This document shows, piece after piece, positions 1 through 5,634 of a stretch of DNA of 5,774 bases. Positions within the stretch are counted from its first letter, which is position 1; every line of letters begins with the position of its first letter. A program made the translations under genes and the position numbers. The stretch comes from Chloroflexota bacterium (GTDB lineage Bacteria > Chloroflexota > Anaerolineae > Caldilineales > Caldilineaceae): the NCBI GenBank assembly GCA_003577365.1, contig QEUY01000281.1, positions 1-5,774 of the forward strand, written 5' to 3'. Below the pieces are notes generated by a model. That model was not told the DNA's origin. It did not search any database and was given only the letters and a program-made list of their open reading frames with translations.

Positions 1-1
1 T

Positions 2-967
2 GATCTCTATCGACTCGATGCCGCCAAACAGGCCGACGTGGCCGCCGCCGTCGAACTGTGGAACGCGGCCTGCGGCGCAGACCTGGCGATCTCCGAGCGC
101 ATGGTGCGCTATGGCCTGCACCCCTCCACCGGCGGGCGCGTCGACGCGCGGCTTGCCGTCGTGGACGGGCAGCCGGTGGGCTTTGTCGTCGTCACCACTC
201 TGCCCGGCGAGCCGCCGGTCGCGCCCCAGGAGCTGGGCTGGGTCGAGGCGCTGGCGGTCCACCCGGATGCGCAGCGCCAAGGCGTAGGGTCGGCACTGCT
301 GGCCTGGGCCGAACAATGGCTGCATGACCAGGGCTGCCAGGCCGCGGCGCTGGGGGCCGGGCTGCGCCATTTTGTCCCCGGTGTGCCGGTGGAGTTGGAG
401 AACGCGCCCTTCTTTGCCCAGCACGGCTATATCGGCGACTCGCTCGACGCGCCCGCTGCCGAGCAGACCTGGGATGTGGCCTGCGACCTGGCGCGCTATC
501 AGACACCGCCCTGCGTGCGCGCCGTGGATGCGGCGGTGCGTCCGGCCCAGCCGCGCGATGAGGCCGCCCTCCTGGAGTTCCTTCGGCGCGAGTTTCCGGG
601 CCGCTGGCGCTTCGAGTTTGAAGAGCATCTGCGCGGCGGCGGGCGCATCTCGGATTATATGGTGTTGTGGAGCGAGCGCGGCGTGGACGGCTGCTGCATC
701 CTCACCTTTGAGGACTCGCTGCGCCCCATCGACCGCTACTATCCCTACCGCCTGCCGCGGCCCTGGGGCCAACTGGGCGCGATCGGCATCAGCGCCGACC
801 GCCGCGGCCAGGGCTATGGCGCGCTGCTGCTCGACGCTGGGCTGCGCCGTCTGCACAACACCGGCATCAACGGCTGTGTGATCGACTGGACCAGCCTGGT
901 CGACTTCTACGGCAAGTTCGGCTTCACCCCCTACCGCCGCTATCTACAGCTGCATAAACCGCTCTGA
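2..967 (+). CDS. Tandem-domain GNAT N-acetyltransferase, 5' end outside window
   Basis: The reading frame is open from base 2 and ends at TGA 965-967, giving 321 visible codons. The first visible residues (DLYRLDAAKQADVAAAVELW) look like a normal GNAT N-terminus, so only a few codons are probably missing. An internal GTG at 38 is possible but would remove the first beta strand. Two acetyl-CoA-binding motif A segments are present: ALAVHPDAQRQGVGSALL at about 250-300 and AIGISADRRGQGYGALLL at about 778-835, both with the Q/R-x-x-G-x-G signature. The protein is therefore two GNAT domains of about 150 residues each, and the C-terminal DFYGKFGFTPYRRY resembles the usual final GNAT strand. Known two-domain GNATs include mycothiol synthase, but the acceptor cannot be read from the sequence. 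The next two genes suggest, without proof, an amino sugar or cell-wall-derived amine. The protein is probably cytoplasmic. The fold is secure and the substrate unknown. Confidence 0.9.
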   Translation, partial: DLYRLDAAKQADVAAAVELWNAACGADLAISERMVRYGLHPSTGGRVDARLAVVDGQPVGFVVVTTLPGEPPVAPQELGWVEALAVHPDAQRQGVGSALLAWAEQWLHDQGCQAAALGAGLRHFVPGVPVELENAPFFAQHGYIGDSLDAPAAEQTWDVACDLARYQTPPCVRAVDAAVRPAQPRDEAALLEFLRREFPGRWRFEFEEHLRGGGRISDYMVLWSERGVDGCCILTFEDSLRPIDRYYPYRLPRPWGQLGAIGISADRRGQGYGALLLDAGLRRLHNTGINGCVIDWTSLVDFYGKFGFTPYRRYLQLHKPL

Positions 968-1050
968 CCTTTTCGGGCGTACCGGATCAGAGGGTTGGAC
1001 CGTCTCTTATTGTTAAGAAAGGCACGCGGGGCTTCTGTGCCGTGCGCCAG

Positions 1051-1083
1051 TTCAACAATTTTGTTGGAAAAGCGCGGCGCTTT
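1051..1083. promoter_or_regulatory. Two adjacent palindromes, candidate operator upstream of the serine hydrolase
   Basis: Two dyads stand nearly end to end in the 968-1135 gap. The first (1051-1068) has the perfect arms CAACAA and TTGTTG separated by TT, plus one further outer pair beyond a mismatch. The second (1069-1083) is AAAGCGC-G-GCGCTTT, a perfect 7-bp inverted repeat around a single base. The second cannot form a full RNA hairpin because the loop would be one base, so a DNA-binding protein site is more likely. It would cover the -35 region of the weak promoter-like element at 1100-1107. The regulator is unknown; none is encoded beside it in this window. Confidence 0.4.
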
Positions 1084-1107
1084 ATTCAACGCAAACCGCT
1101 ATACAAT
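1079..1107 (+). promoter_or_regulatory. Weak sigma70-like promoter candidate for the hydrolase-kinase pair
   Basis: TATACAAT at 1100-1107 gives a -10-like hexamer (TACAAT at 1102-1107, or TATACA at 1100-1105) about 30 bases before the chosen hydrolase start. The -35 position (about 1079-1084, GCTTTA) is poor and lies inside the second palindrome. The local AT-richness contrasts with the GC-rich genes on both sides, which supports a control region, but the element itself is weak. Confidence 0.25.
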
Positions 1108-1135
1108 CCGGTATCTCCCAGCAGGCAGATTGGCT

Positions 1136-2410
1136 ATGCAATTGGCAATGCAATTTACGCAACTCGACCACCTTCTCAACGCCGCGGCGCCCAGCGTGGC
1201 CCCGGCTGTCGTCTGCCGGGTGGAACAGGCCGGCAGACTCCTGTTTGAGCGCGGCTACGGCTGGATCAACCCCATGCTCAAACGCCAGCCGGTGGAGGCC
1301 GGCACGCTCTTTGACCTCGCCTCGCTGACCAAACTCTTTACCACGACCGCCTGTCTGCGCATGTGGGATGCAGGGCTGCTGGACCTAGACCAGCCGGTGG
1401 CGGCGTTGGTCCCCGGTTTCAGCGGGCTGCGCTCAGTCGGCGATGTCGAAGACCCGATCACCCAACTGCCCGCGCCGCCGCCCGCCGCCTGGCAGGACTA
1501 TCCCCATCCGATCGACCTCAGCGCCATCACCCTGCGCCACCTCTTGACCCATACCTCCGGGCTGCCTGCCTGGCGCAGCCTGTATCGCGCCGCGGGGCCT
1601 GCGCCGGAGCGCCCCAGCTCGCTGCATCGCGCCGAACTGCTGCGCCGCCAGATGGTGGGACTCAACGTCATTCTACAGACGGAACTGGCCTATCCGCCCG
1701 GCGAAAGCTATCTCTACAGCGACGTGGGCCTGATCCTCTTGGGCCACGCGCTCACCCGCTGTACCGGCGACGTCACCTTGGCCGAAACGATCGTGAACTG
1801 GGTCACCGGCCCGCTGGCGCTGGAGGCGCACTTCAACCCCTCCTGTCTGCTGGTGGATCGCATCGCGCCGACCGAGTTTTGTCCCTGGCGGCAGCGCCGA
1901 CTGCACGGCGAAGTACACGACGAAAACGCCGCCGGTCTGGGCGGCATCGCCGGCCACGCCGGGCTGTTCGGCACGGCAGCCGACCTCTGTAAGCTGGGCA
2001 ACCTCTATCTGGCGCACGGCCAGTTGGCGGACAGCGGGCGGCTGCTGGCGCGGCGCACCGTCGACGAAAGCATCAGCCTGCAGGTGGAGGCGGAGGCGGC
2101 GGGCCTGCCGCTGCACGCGCGGCCCGTCCCCGCCAGCCCTGCGGGCGGCGCGCTTACCCTGGCCGCAGGGACCCGCCGCGGGCTGGGCTGGATGCTGCGC
2201 AGCGACCCCGACCCCTCATGCAGCACAGAATTCGGCCCGCGCAGCTTTGGACACACCGGCTACACCGGCACCTCGCTCTGGTGCGACCCGGACCGCGAGC
2301 TGGTGGTGGCGCTGCTCACCAACCGCGTCTATCATGGCCGCAACCCGGAAGCGATCGCACGCCTGCGGCCCGCGGTGCATGCCGCGGTCGTCGCCGGTCT
2401 GCGCCGCTGA
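1136..2410 (+). CDS. Serine hydrolase, class C beta-lactamase / peptidase S12 fold
   Basis: Predicted 424-residue protein ending at TGA 2408-2410. All three active-site elements of the family are present: S63-L-T-K66 (SxxK, nucleophile and general base), Y194-S-D196 in the YxN position, and H373-T-G375 in the KTG position. HLLTHTSGLPAW and GHAGLFGTAADL are also typical of this fold. Members include AmpC-like beta-lactamases, esterases, DD-peptidases and the B. subtilis YbbE/AmiE amidase that cleaves lactyl-peptide from N-acetylmuramic acid. The following sugar kinase favours the last kind of role, but this is inference. No signal peptide is visible, so a cytoplasmic enzyme is likely. The start is uncertain: ATG 1136 and ATG 1148 each begin a copy of ATGCAATT, neither has a good Shine-Dalgarno, and the frame stays open back to TTG 995 with an unconvincing N-terminus. 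The kinase gene starts 23 bp downstream and is probably co-transcribed. Confidence 0.88.
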   Translation: MQLAMQFTQLDHLLNAAAPSVAPAVVCRVEQAGRLLFERGYGWINPMLKRQPVEAGTLFDLASLTKLFTTTACLRMWDAGLLDLDQPVAALVPGFSGLRSVGDVEDPITQLPAPPPAAWQDYPHPIDLSAITLRHLLTHTSGLPAWRSLYRAAGPAPERPSSLHRAELLRRQMVGLNVILQTELAYPPGESYLYSDVGLILLGHALTRCTGDVTLAETIVNWVTGPLALEAHFNPSCLLVDRIAPTEFCPWRQRRLHGEVHDENAAGLGGIAGHAGLFGTAADLCKLGNLYLAHGQLADSGRLLARRTVDESISLQVEAEAAGLPLHARPVPASPAGGALTLAAGTRRGLGWMLRSDPDPSCSTEFGPRSFGHTGYTGTSLWCDPDRELVVALLTNRVYHGRNPEAIARLRPAVHAAVVAGLRR

Positions 2411-2433
2411 CAACTCACCCAGATGACTGCTCC

Positions 2434-3426
2434 ATGACCACCTCGCACCCAGCCTCGCATTCTGCACCGCGGCTCGTCGTCGGGCTAGATGGCGGCGGCA
2501 CCAAGACCGTGGCGGTCGCGGTAGACGCCGCCACCCCACTCCCGGCCACGCCCGCCGCGGCCGCACAGATCGTTCCCCTGGGCCGCGCCCAGGCCGGGTC
2601 GACCAACTGGAACAGCGTCGGGCTGGAGACAGCGCACGCCAACTGGCGGGCTGTGATCGAGCAGGCCGTGGCCGCGGCGGGCGGACGTCTGGCCGGCGTC
2701 CGCGCCATTTGCATCGGCATGAGCGGCGTAGACCGGCCCTATGACCGCGCCCAGGTGCAGCAGTGGCTAGACGATCTGCTGCCCGGCGTCCCCGTCCAGG
2801 TCGTCAACGACGCTGTGATCGCGCTGGCCGCGGGCACTGCGGGCGAGTTGCTCGGCGTCGTGCTGATCAGCGGCACGGGCATGATCGCGCTGGGCTATAA
2901 CCGCGCTGGGGAACGGGTGCGTGCCGGCGGCTGGGGTGCGCTGTTGGGCGATGGCGGCAGCGGCTATGCCTTGGGTGCGGCCATCCTGCGCGCCGTCACC
3001 TGGGCTGCCGATGGCCGCGGGCCACAGACCGCGCTGCTGCCCGCCGTGCTGGACTTCCTACATCTGGAACAGCCCGACCAGTTGGTGCGCTGGGCCTATG
3101 ATGACATCACCTGGGCGCGCTTTGCCCAACTTGCGCCGCTGGCAAGCGACTGTGCGGCCCGCGGCGACTCCGCCGCCCTGGCGATTGTGGAACAGGGCGC
3201 GGCAGACCTGGCCGTGGCGGTCGAAACCGTGGCACGGCGCTTGGGGCTGGCCGAGACGGCGTTCCCCTTGGTGACCGCCGGCAACAACCTGCGCCCTGGC
3301 CGGCTGCTCGACAGCCTCAAACAGCGGCTGCAAACGTCGCTACCCCACGCCCAGATCGTCCAGCCGCAGGTCGAGCCGGCGATGGGCGCGGCGCTGCTGG
3401 CGCTGCGCGCCCGCGCCTCCGCCTGA
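2434..3426 (+). CDS. BadF/BadG/BcrA/BcrD-type sugar kinase, likely GlcNAc/MurNAc kinase
   Basis: Predicted 330-residue protein of the ASKHA fold, expected to phosphorylate an amino sugar with ATP in the cytoplasm. Visible motifs in order: phosphate-1 loop GLDGGGTKT (17-25), GSTNWNSVG (55-63, like the sugar-contacting N-x-x-x-V-G of N-acetylglucosamine kinases), CIGMSGVDRP (93-102), N125-D126 with the likely catalytic Asp, phosphate-2 SGTGM (146-150), GGWGALLGDGGSGYALG (165-181), and a C-terminal EPAMGAALLA (314-323) in the position of the family P-x-x-G-A-x-x-L-A. Family members include human NAGK and clostridial MurK, which acts on both MurNAc and GlcNAc. The usual LGDEGSG reads LGDGGSG here, losing a conserved acidic residue. 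ATG 2434 is chosen because it leaves 23 bp after the hydrolase stop and brings the phosphate-1 loop to the N-terminus; the frame extends back to 2218, but that would overlap the hydrolase by 193 bp. The N-acetylhexosamine specificity is inferred. Confidence 0.87.
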   Translation: MTTSHPASHSAPRLVVGLDGGGTKTVAVAVDAATPLPATPAAAAQIVPLGRAQAGSTNWNSVGLETAHANWRAVIEQAVAAAGGRLAGVRAICIGMSGVDRPYDRAQVQQWLDDLLPGVPVQVVNDAVIALAAGTAGELLGVVLISGTGMIALGYNRAGERVRAGGWGALLGDGGSGYALGAAILRAVTWAADGRGPQTALLPAVLDFLHLEQPDQLVRWAYDDITWARFAQLAPLASDCAARGDSAALAIVEQGAADLAVAVETVARRLGLAETAFPLVTAGNNLRPGRLLDSLKQRLQTSLPHAQIVQPQVEPAMGAALLALRARASA

Positions 3427-3440
3427 GGCTTTGGGCGTTT
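3408..3440 (+). terminator. Possible intrinsic terminator overlapping the kinase stop codon
   Basis: A two-part stem can form. The outer arms are CGCCC (3408-3412) and GGGCG (3433-3437); the inner arms are GCCTC (3415-3419) and GAGGC (3425-3429) around the loop CGCCT; an internal loop of 2 against 3 bases separates them, and TTT follows at 3438-3440. It includes the kinase TGA and fills the 14-bp gap before the convergent gene. The T-tract is short, so efficiency is doubtful. Confidence 0.35.
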
Positions 3441-3938
3441 CTACCCCTCCAGCATCTCCGACATCTTGTCGAGACACTGTTCCATGCCGGCCTTGGATAG
3501 GTCGTGCGCCTCGTCCGATGTGTAGCCGTATTCCGTGACAGTCATCTCGGTTTGATTCTCGCCTACAGGCTTGAAAGTAATCACGTGGCGCACTTCCTGC
3601 GGAACCCCTGGAGGATGGCCTGTCTGGCTGAGGTCCAGCTTTGTGCCGTGTCGATCCGTGAAGTGGAGGACGAATTCGATCCGGCTGTGCGGATCGATCT
3701 TGTGATAGGTCCAGGTGTTGTACATGTCCCCGCCGCCATATTCCTGCGGAGCGCGCATGCAGAGCAGCGAGGTTCCGCCCTCGCAAAAGTCCATCTGAGC
3801 GATGGGACAGGTAAAGCCCCTTGGCCCCCACCACTGCATCACGGATTCAGGCTCGGACCAGGCTTTCCATACCCGCTCGACCGGCGCGTTGAAGACGCGC
3901 GTGCAGACGACATTGCGATGTGTTGATTCGGTGGTCAT
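3441..3938 (-). CDS. SRPBCC/AHSA1-type ligand-binding domain protein
   Basis: Predicted 165-residue single-domain protein of the START-like helix-grip fold (AHSA1 / activator of Hsp90 ATPase homology group). The N-terminal signature TRVFNAPVERVWKAWSEPES (13-32) followed by VMQWWGPRGFTCP (33-45) is diagnostic: the first strand, then the short helices ending in WWGP. The last helix reads GMEQCLDKMSEML (151-163), in the usual position of the long C-terminal helix that lines the ligand cavity. Such proteins bind hydrophobic ligands or, less often, act as chaperone cofactors or enzymes; no catalytic residues are evident. The start is ATG 3936-3938, because GGAGAG lies 7 bases upstream; a TTG at 3965 would add nine residues without support. 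The gene starts 47 bp after the SDR stop on the same strand and is probably co-transcribed with it. It ends 14 bp from the convergent kinase gene. The ligand is unknown. Confidence 0.9.
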   Translation of the reverse strand: MTTESTHRNVVCTRVFNAPVERVWKAWSEPESVMQWWGPRGFTCPIAQMDFCEGGTSLLCMRAPQEYGGGDMYNTWTYHKIDPHSRIEFVLHFTDRHGTKLDLSQTGHPPGVPQEVRHVITFKPVGENQTEMTVTEYGYTSDEAHDLSKAGMEQCLDKMSEMLEG

Positions 3939-3945
3939 TAGGATT

Positions 3946-3951
3946 CTCTCC
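3946..3951 (-). promoter_or_regulatory. Shine-Dalgarno of the SRPBCC gene
   Basis: GGAGAG on the minus strand sits 7 bases before ATG 3938. It decides this start over the longer TTG alternative at 3965. Confidence 0.7.
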
Positions 3952-3985
3952 GTTGCGCTGAACAAAATCCCGCAGCCTGATCCGG

Positions 3986-4777
3986 CTAGACAGGAACCAA
4001 CCCACAGGTGACATTGGTGATCGTGCCAGTGATCCCCGCGGCCCGATCCGATGCCAGGAACGCGGCGGCATCCGCCACATTCGCCAGGGAGGGCGCGCGG
4101 CGCAGCATGGTCATCGAGGCCAGCCCCTCGACGAGGCGTTCGAGACCGGCGCTGTCTAGCTGCATCGTACGGTTGACCGCGGCGATCTTTTCCGGTGTAA
4201 GTGTTTCAGGTACGCCCGCTGTCCACATACCGACCACGCGCACCCCATGCGGCCCCAGTTCGGCGGCCAGACAGCGCATCAACGACTCCATGGCCGCGTC
4301 GGCGGGAGGCGTGCTGCCCATCATCGGGACTACCCCCTGCGAAGAACCGCTGGTCAACATGAGGAGCACGCCGGACCCCTGTTTCACCATGGTGCGCGCC
4401 GCGGCGCGTGCGGTCAAGAAGTGGGAAGTCAACCCAGTCACCACGGCGTGAAGATAGTCGGCAGTGGACATGTCTACCAGGGGAATGCCTTGCACATCGC
4501 CGCGCGGGATCAGGTTGAACGAGATATCAACGCTGCCTGCCTGCGCGGCCACGGCGGCCATGTGCTCATCTACCGCCCGTTCGTCGAGCGCGTCAACGGC
4601 GGTTACCTCAGCGGCCCCTCCCTGGGCTTCGATCTCCGCAGCCAACTGCTGGAGCGGTTGAGGGGTGCGTCCGGCCAGAAAAACCCTGGCCCCTTCGCGG
4701 CCAAAGGTCAGCGCCACCCCCCGACCCGTTCCCCCTGCCGCGCCATAGATGATCGCGTTCTTGCCCTTGAGCAACAC
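3986..4777 (-). CDS. Divergent short-chain dehydrogenase/reductase (SDR) family protein lacking the YxxxK pair
   Basis: Predicted 263-residue protein with the Rossmann fold of classical SDRs (usually about 250 residues). The cofactor loop is Y11-GAAGGTGRG-20, retaining G12-x3-G16-x-G18, and VFLAGRTP (32-39) follows the second strand, where the Arg would suit NADP(H). The C-terminal NVADAAAFLASDRAAGITG (233-251) is typical of the family. The active site is abnormal: the usual NNAG is N88-LIP, the catalytic-serine region is LTSGSSQG (141-148), and the YxxxK segment aligns with T156-PPA-D160, anchored by the following AAMESLMRCLAAELGPHGVR. No tyrosine lies between residues 109 and 263. It may use another mechanism, bind a nucleotide or ligand without turnover, or have lost activity. 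The start is GTG 4777-4775, fixed by AAGGAGG 6 bases upstream. It lies 94 bp after the AraC gene and 47 bp before the SRPBCC gene, and probably shares a transcript with the latter. Confidence 0.9.
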   Translation of the reverse strand: MLLKGKNAIIYGAAGGTGRGVALTFGREGARVFLAGRTPQPLQQLAAEIEAQGGAAEVTAVDALDERAVDEHMAAVAAQAGSVDISFNLIPRGDVQGIPLVDMSTADYLHAVVTGLTSHFLTARAAARTMVKQGSGVLLMLTSGSSQGVVPMMGSTPPADAAMESLMRCLAAELGPHGVRVVGMWTAGVPETLTPEKIAAVNRTMQLDSAGLERLVEGLASMTMLRRAPSLANVADAAAFLASDRAAGITGTITNVTCGLVPV

Positions 4778-4783
4778 TCTTAA

Positions 4784-4790
4784 CCTCCTT
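4784..4790 (-). promoter_or_regulatory. Strong Shine-Dalgarno fixing a GTG start of the SDR gene
   Basis: AAGGAGG on the minus strand, a near-perfect anti-16S match, lies 6 bases before GTG 4777. This is the best ribosome site in the window and supports the GTG start. Confidence 0.8.
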
Positions 4791-4797
4791 TGGCTCT

Positions 4798-4835
4798 GGT
4801 TATCGGATACAAGTCAGAACGGCTGTATCATAACC
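4798..4835. promoter_or_regulatory. Long imperfect inverted repeat in the AraC-SDR gap, candidate operator
   Basis: GGTTATcgGATAC (4798-4810) and GTATCATAACC (4825-4835) form 11 complementary pairs interrupted only by the two bases CG, with 14 bases between the arms. The right arm contains the candidate -10 of the SDR promoter, and the left arm would fall about 10-22 bases into the transcript. If transcription begins near 4820, the two arms cannot pair in that RNA and a protein-bound DNA dyad is implied. In readthrough RNA from the AraC gene it would form a hairpin ending 7 bases before the SDR Shine-Dalgarno. Confidence 0.5.
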
Positions 4836-4856
4836 TGCCGCATGGGGCGATGTCTT
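4827..4856 (-). promoter_or_regulatory. Candidate sigma70 promoter for the SDR-SRPBCC pair
   Basis: On the minus strand, AAGACA (4856-4851, four of six bases of the -35 consensus) and TATGAT (4832-4827, five of six of the -10 consensus) are separated by 18 bases. The predicted start is near 4820, leaving a leader of about 40 bases. The -10 is embedded in the 4798-4835 dyad, which suggests repression or regulated activation at this point. Confidence 0.4.
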
Positions 4857-4871
4857 GTATAAAACGGCAAG

Positions 4872-5549
4872 CTACGCGGGCTGGCTCATGCGCAGGAGTT
4901 GGGCAGGGGTGTAACCGATATACTGTTTTAGCGCACGGGTCAGGTGAGGCTGGTCAAAGTAGCCGGTCTCATAGACCGTATCGAGGATCGAGGCGCCTTG
5001 TCGCAGCAGCGCCGCCGCCTGTTGGGCGCGCTCGACCTGGCGAATATGGCTTTGGGTTAAGCCGGTCGTTCGCAAGAAGCGGTGGCGCAAGGTGCGGGGA
5101 GAGATATCCTGCGTTTGGCCCTGCATTACAGAATGCACAACTAGATCGCACACCAGCACCTCCTGCCGCACAAGCCTGTCGACAAAAACCTCCACCGTCT
5201 CATGCTCAGGAAACTGCCAGGCAGCCCCTTTGAGCCAGAAGGATCGGCGCGCGGCTCCAGGCAGAACCGCTTCGGTGTTCAGGAAGTCTCTGGTGGGCAG
5301 GTGGGGCATCAAGACGCCCAATTTGAACTGGATCCAGATCAGCTCTGCGCCTGCGGTGTACGACACCACGCCGGATGTCGTCCACGGCCCGACAACCAGA
5401 ATCCGTGTCGGCCCATTGTGGCGGACGACAACCATGTGCCAGCGGTTCTCGGCAGGACGGATCGCGGACCCGTCGCAGGCGGTTTGGCCGTGTGTCACCG
5501 TTTCGATGTAGAGGGAGTCAGATTCTCTTTGCTCAAAAAGAATGCTCAT
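4872..5549 (-). CDS. AraC-family transcriptional regulator
   Basis: Predicted 225-residue protein with a C-terminal AraC/XylS double helix-turn-helix. The first HTH covers about 146-170 (ISPRTLRHRFLRTTGLTQSHIR), the linker helix RAQQAAALLRQG is at 174-185, and the second HTH is at about 187-222, with the signature SILDTVYETGYFDQPHLTRA (187-206) followed by LKQYIGYTPAQLLR. The N-terminal 130 residues look like a small beta-rich effector domain (VVVRHNGPTRILVVGP, then WIQFKLGVLMPHLP), but the ligand is unknown. The start is ATG 5549, supported by AGGAG 7 bases upstream; the frame continues to 5627, but those codons coincide with the leader predicted from the promoter at 5635-5663. It is transcribed toward the SDR and SRPBCC genes and is their most likely regulator. 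No T-tract terminator follows it, so readthrough into the SDR gene is possible. Confidence 0.93.
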   Translation of the reverse strand: MSILFEQRESDSLYIETVTHGQTACDGSAIRPAENRWHMVVVRHNGPTRILVVGPWTTSGVVSYTAGAELIWIQFKLGVLMPHLPTRDFLNTEAVLPGAARRSFWLKGAAWQFPEHETVEVFVDRLVRQEVLVCDLVVHSVMQGQTQDISPRTLRHRFLRTTGLTQSHIRQVERAQQAAALLRQGASILDTVYETGYFDQPHLTRALKQYIGYTPAQLLRMSQPA

Positions 5550-5556
5550 GCTTCGG

Positions 5557-5561
5557 CTCCT
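5557..5561 (-). promoter_or_regulatory. Shine-Dalgarno of the AraC-family gene
   Basis: AGGAG on the minus strand lies 7 bases before ATG 5549. It favours this start over the upstream in-frame start at 5627. Confidence 0.65.
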
Positions 5562-5634
5562 ATTCACTCCAATCGCCCCTTGCCGTTGCGTTCGCATACG
5601 GGTGCGCAGCCCCAGCGGTCCTCCCAATTGCCCT

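Noticed and set aside
324..881. 185-codon open frame inside the GNAT gene
   Set aside because: It is a low-complexity Ala/Arg/Ser-rich frame produced by high GC content, without any motif, and is fully covered by the real gene.
995..1135. N-terminal extension of the serine hydrolase from TTG 995
   Set aside because: The 47 added residues are basic and mixed, show no signal peptide or domain, have no good ribosome site, and would place the palindromes and promoter-like element inside the coding region.
2218..2433. N-terminal extension of the kinase, overlapping the hydrolase by 193 bp
   Set aside because: The extension is translated from the hydrolase coding sequence in another frame; ATG 2434 puts the phosphate-1 loop at the normal distance from the N-terminus.
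3504..3926. 140-codon plus-strand frame opposite the SRPBCC gene
   Set aside because: It is antisense to a gene with clear family motifs and a good ribosome site, and shows no recognisable domain of its own.
4807..4860. ATACAAG (4807-4813) and CTTGTAT (4854-4860) as a second widely spaced operator pair around the SDR promoter
   Set aside because: A 7-bp match with 40 bases between the arms is not far from chance in a region this size; the 4798-4835 dyad is the stronger signal.
5550..5627. Upstream extension of the AraC regulator to 5627
   Set aside because: The extra 26 residues are Arg-rich and coincide with the leader predicted from the promoter at 5635-5663, while ATG 5549 has AGGAG at ideal spacing.
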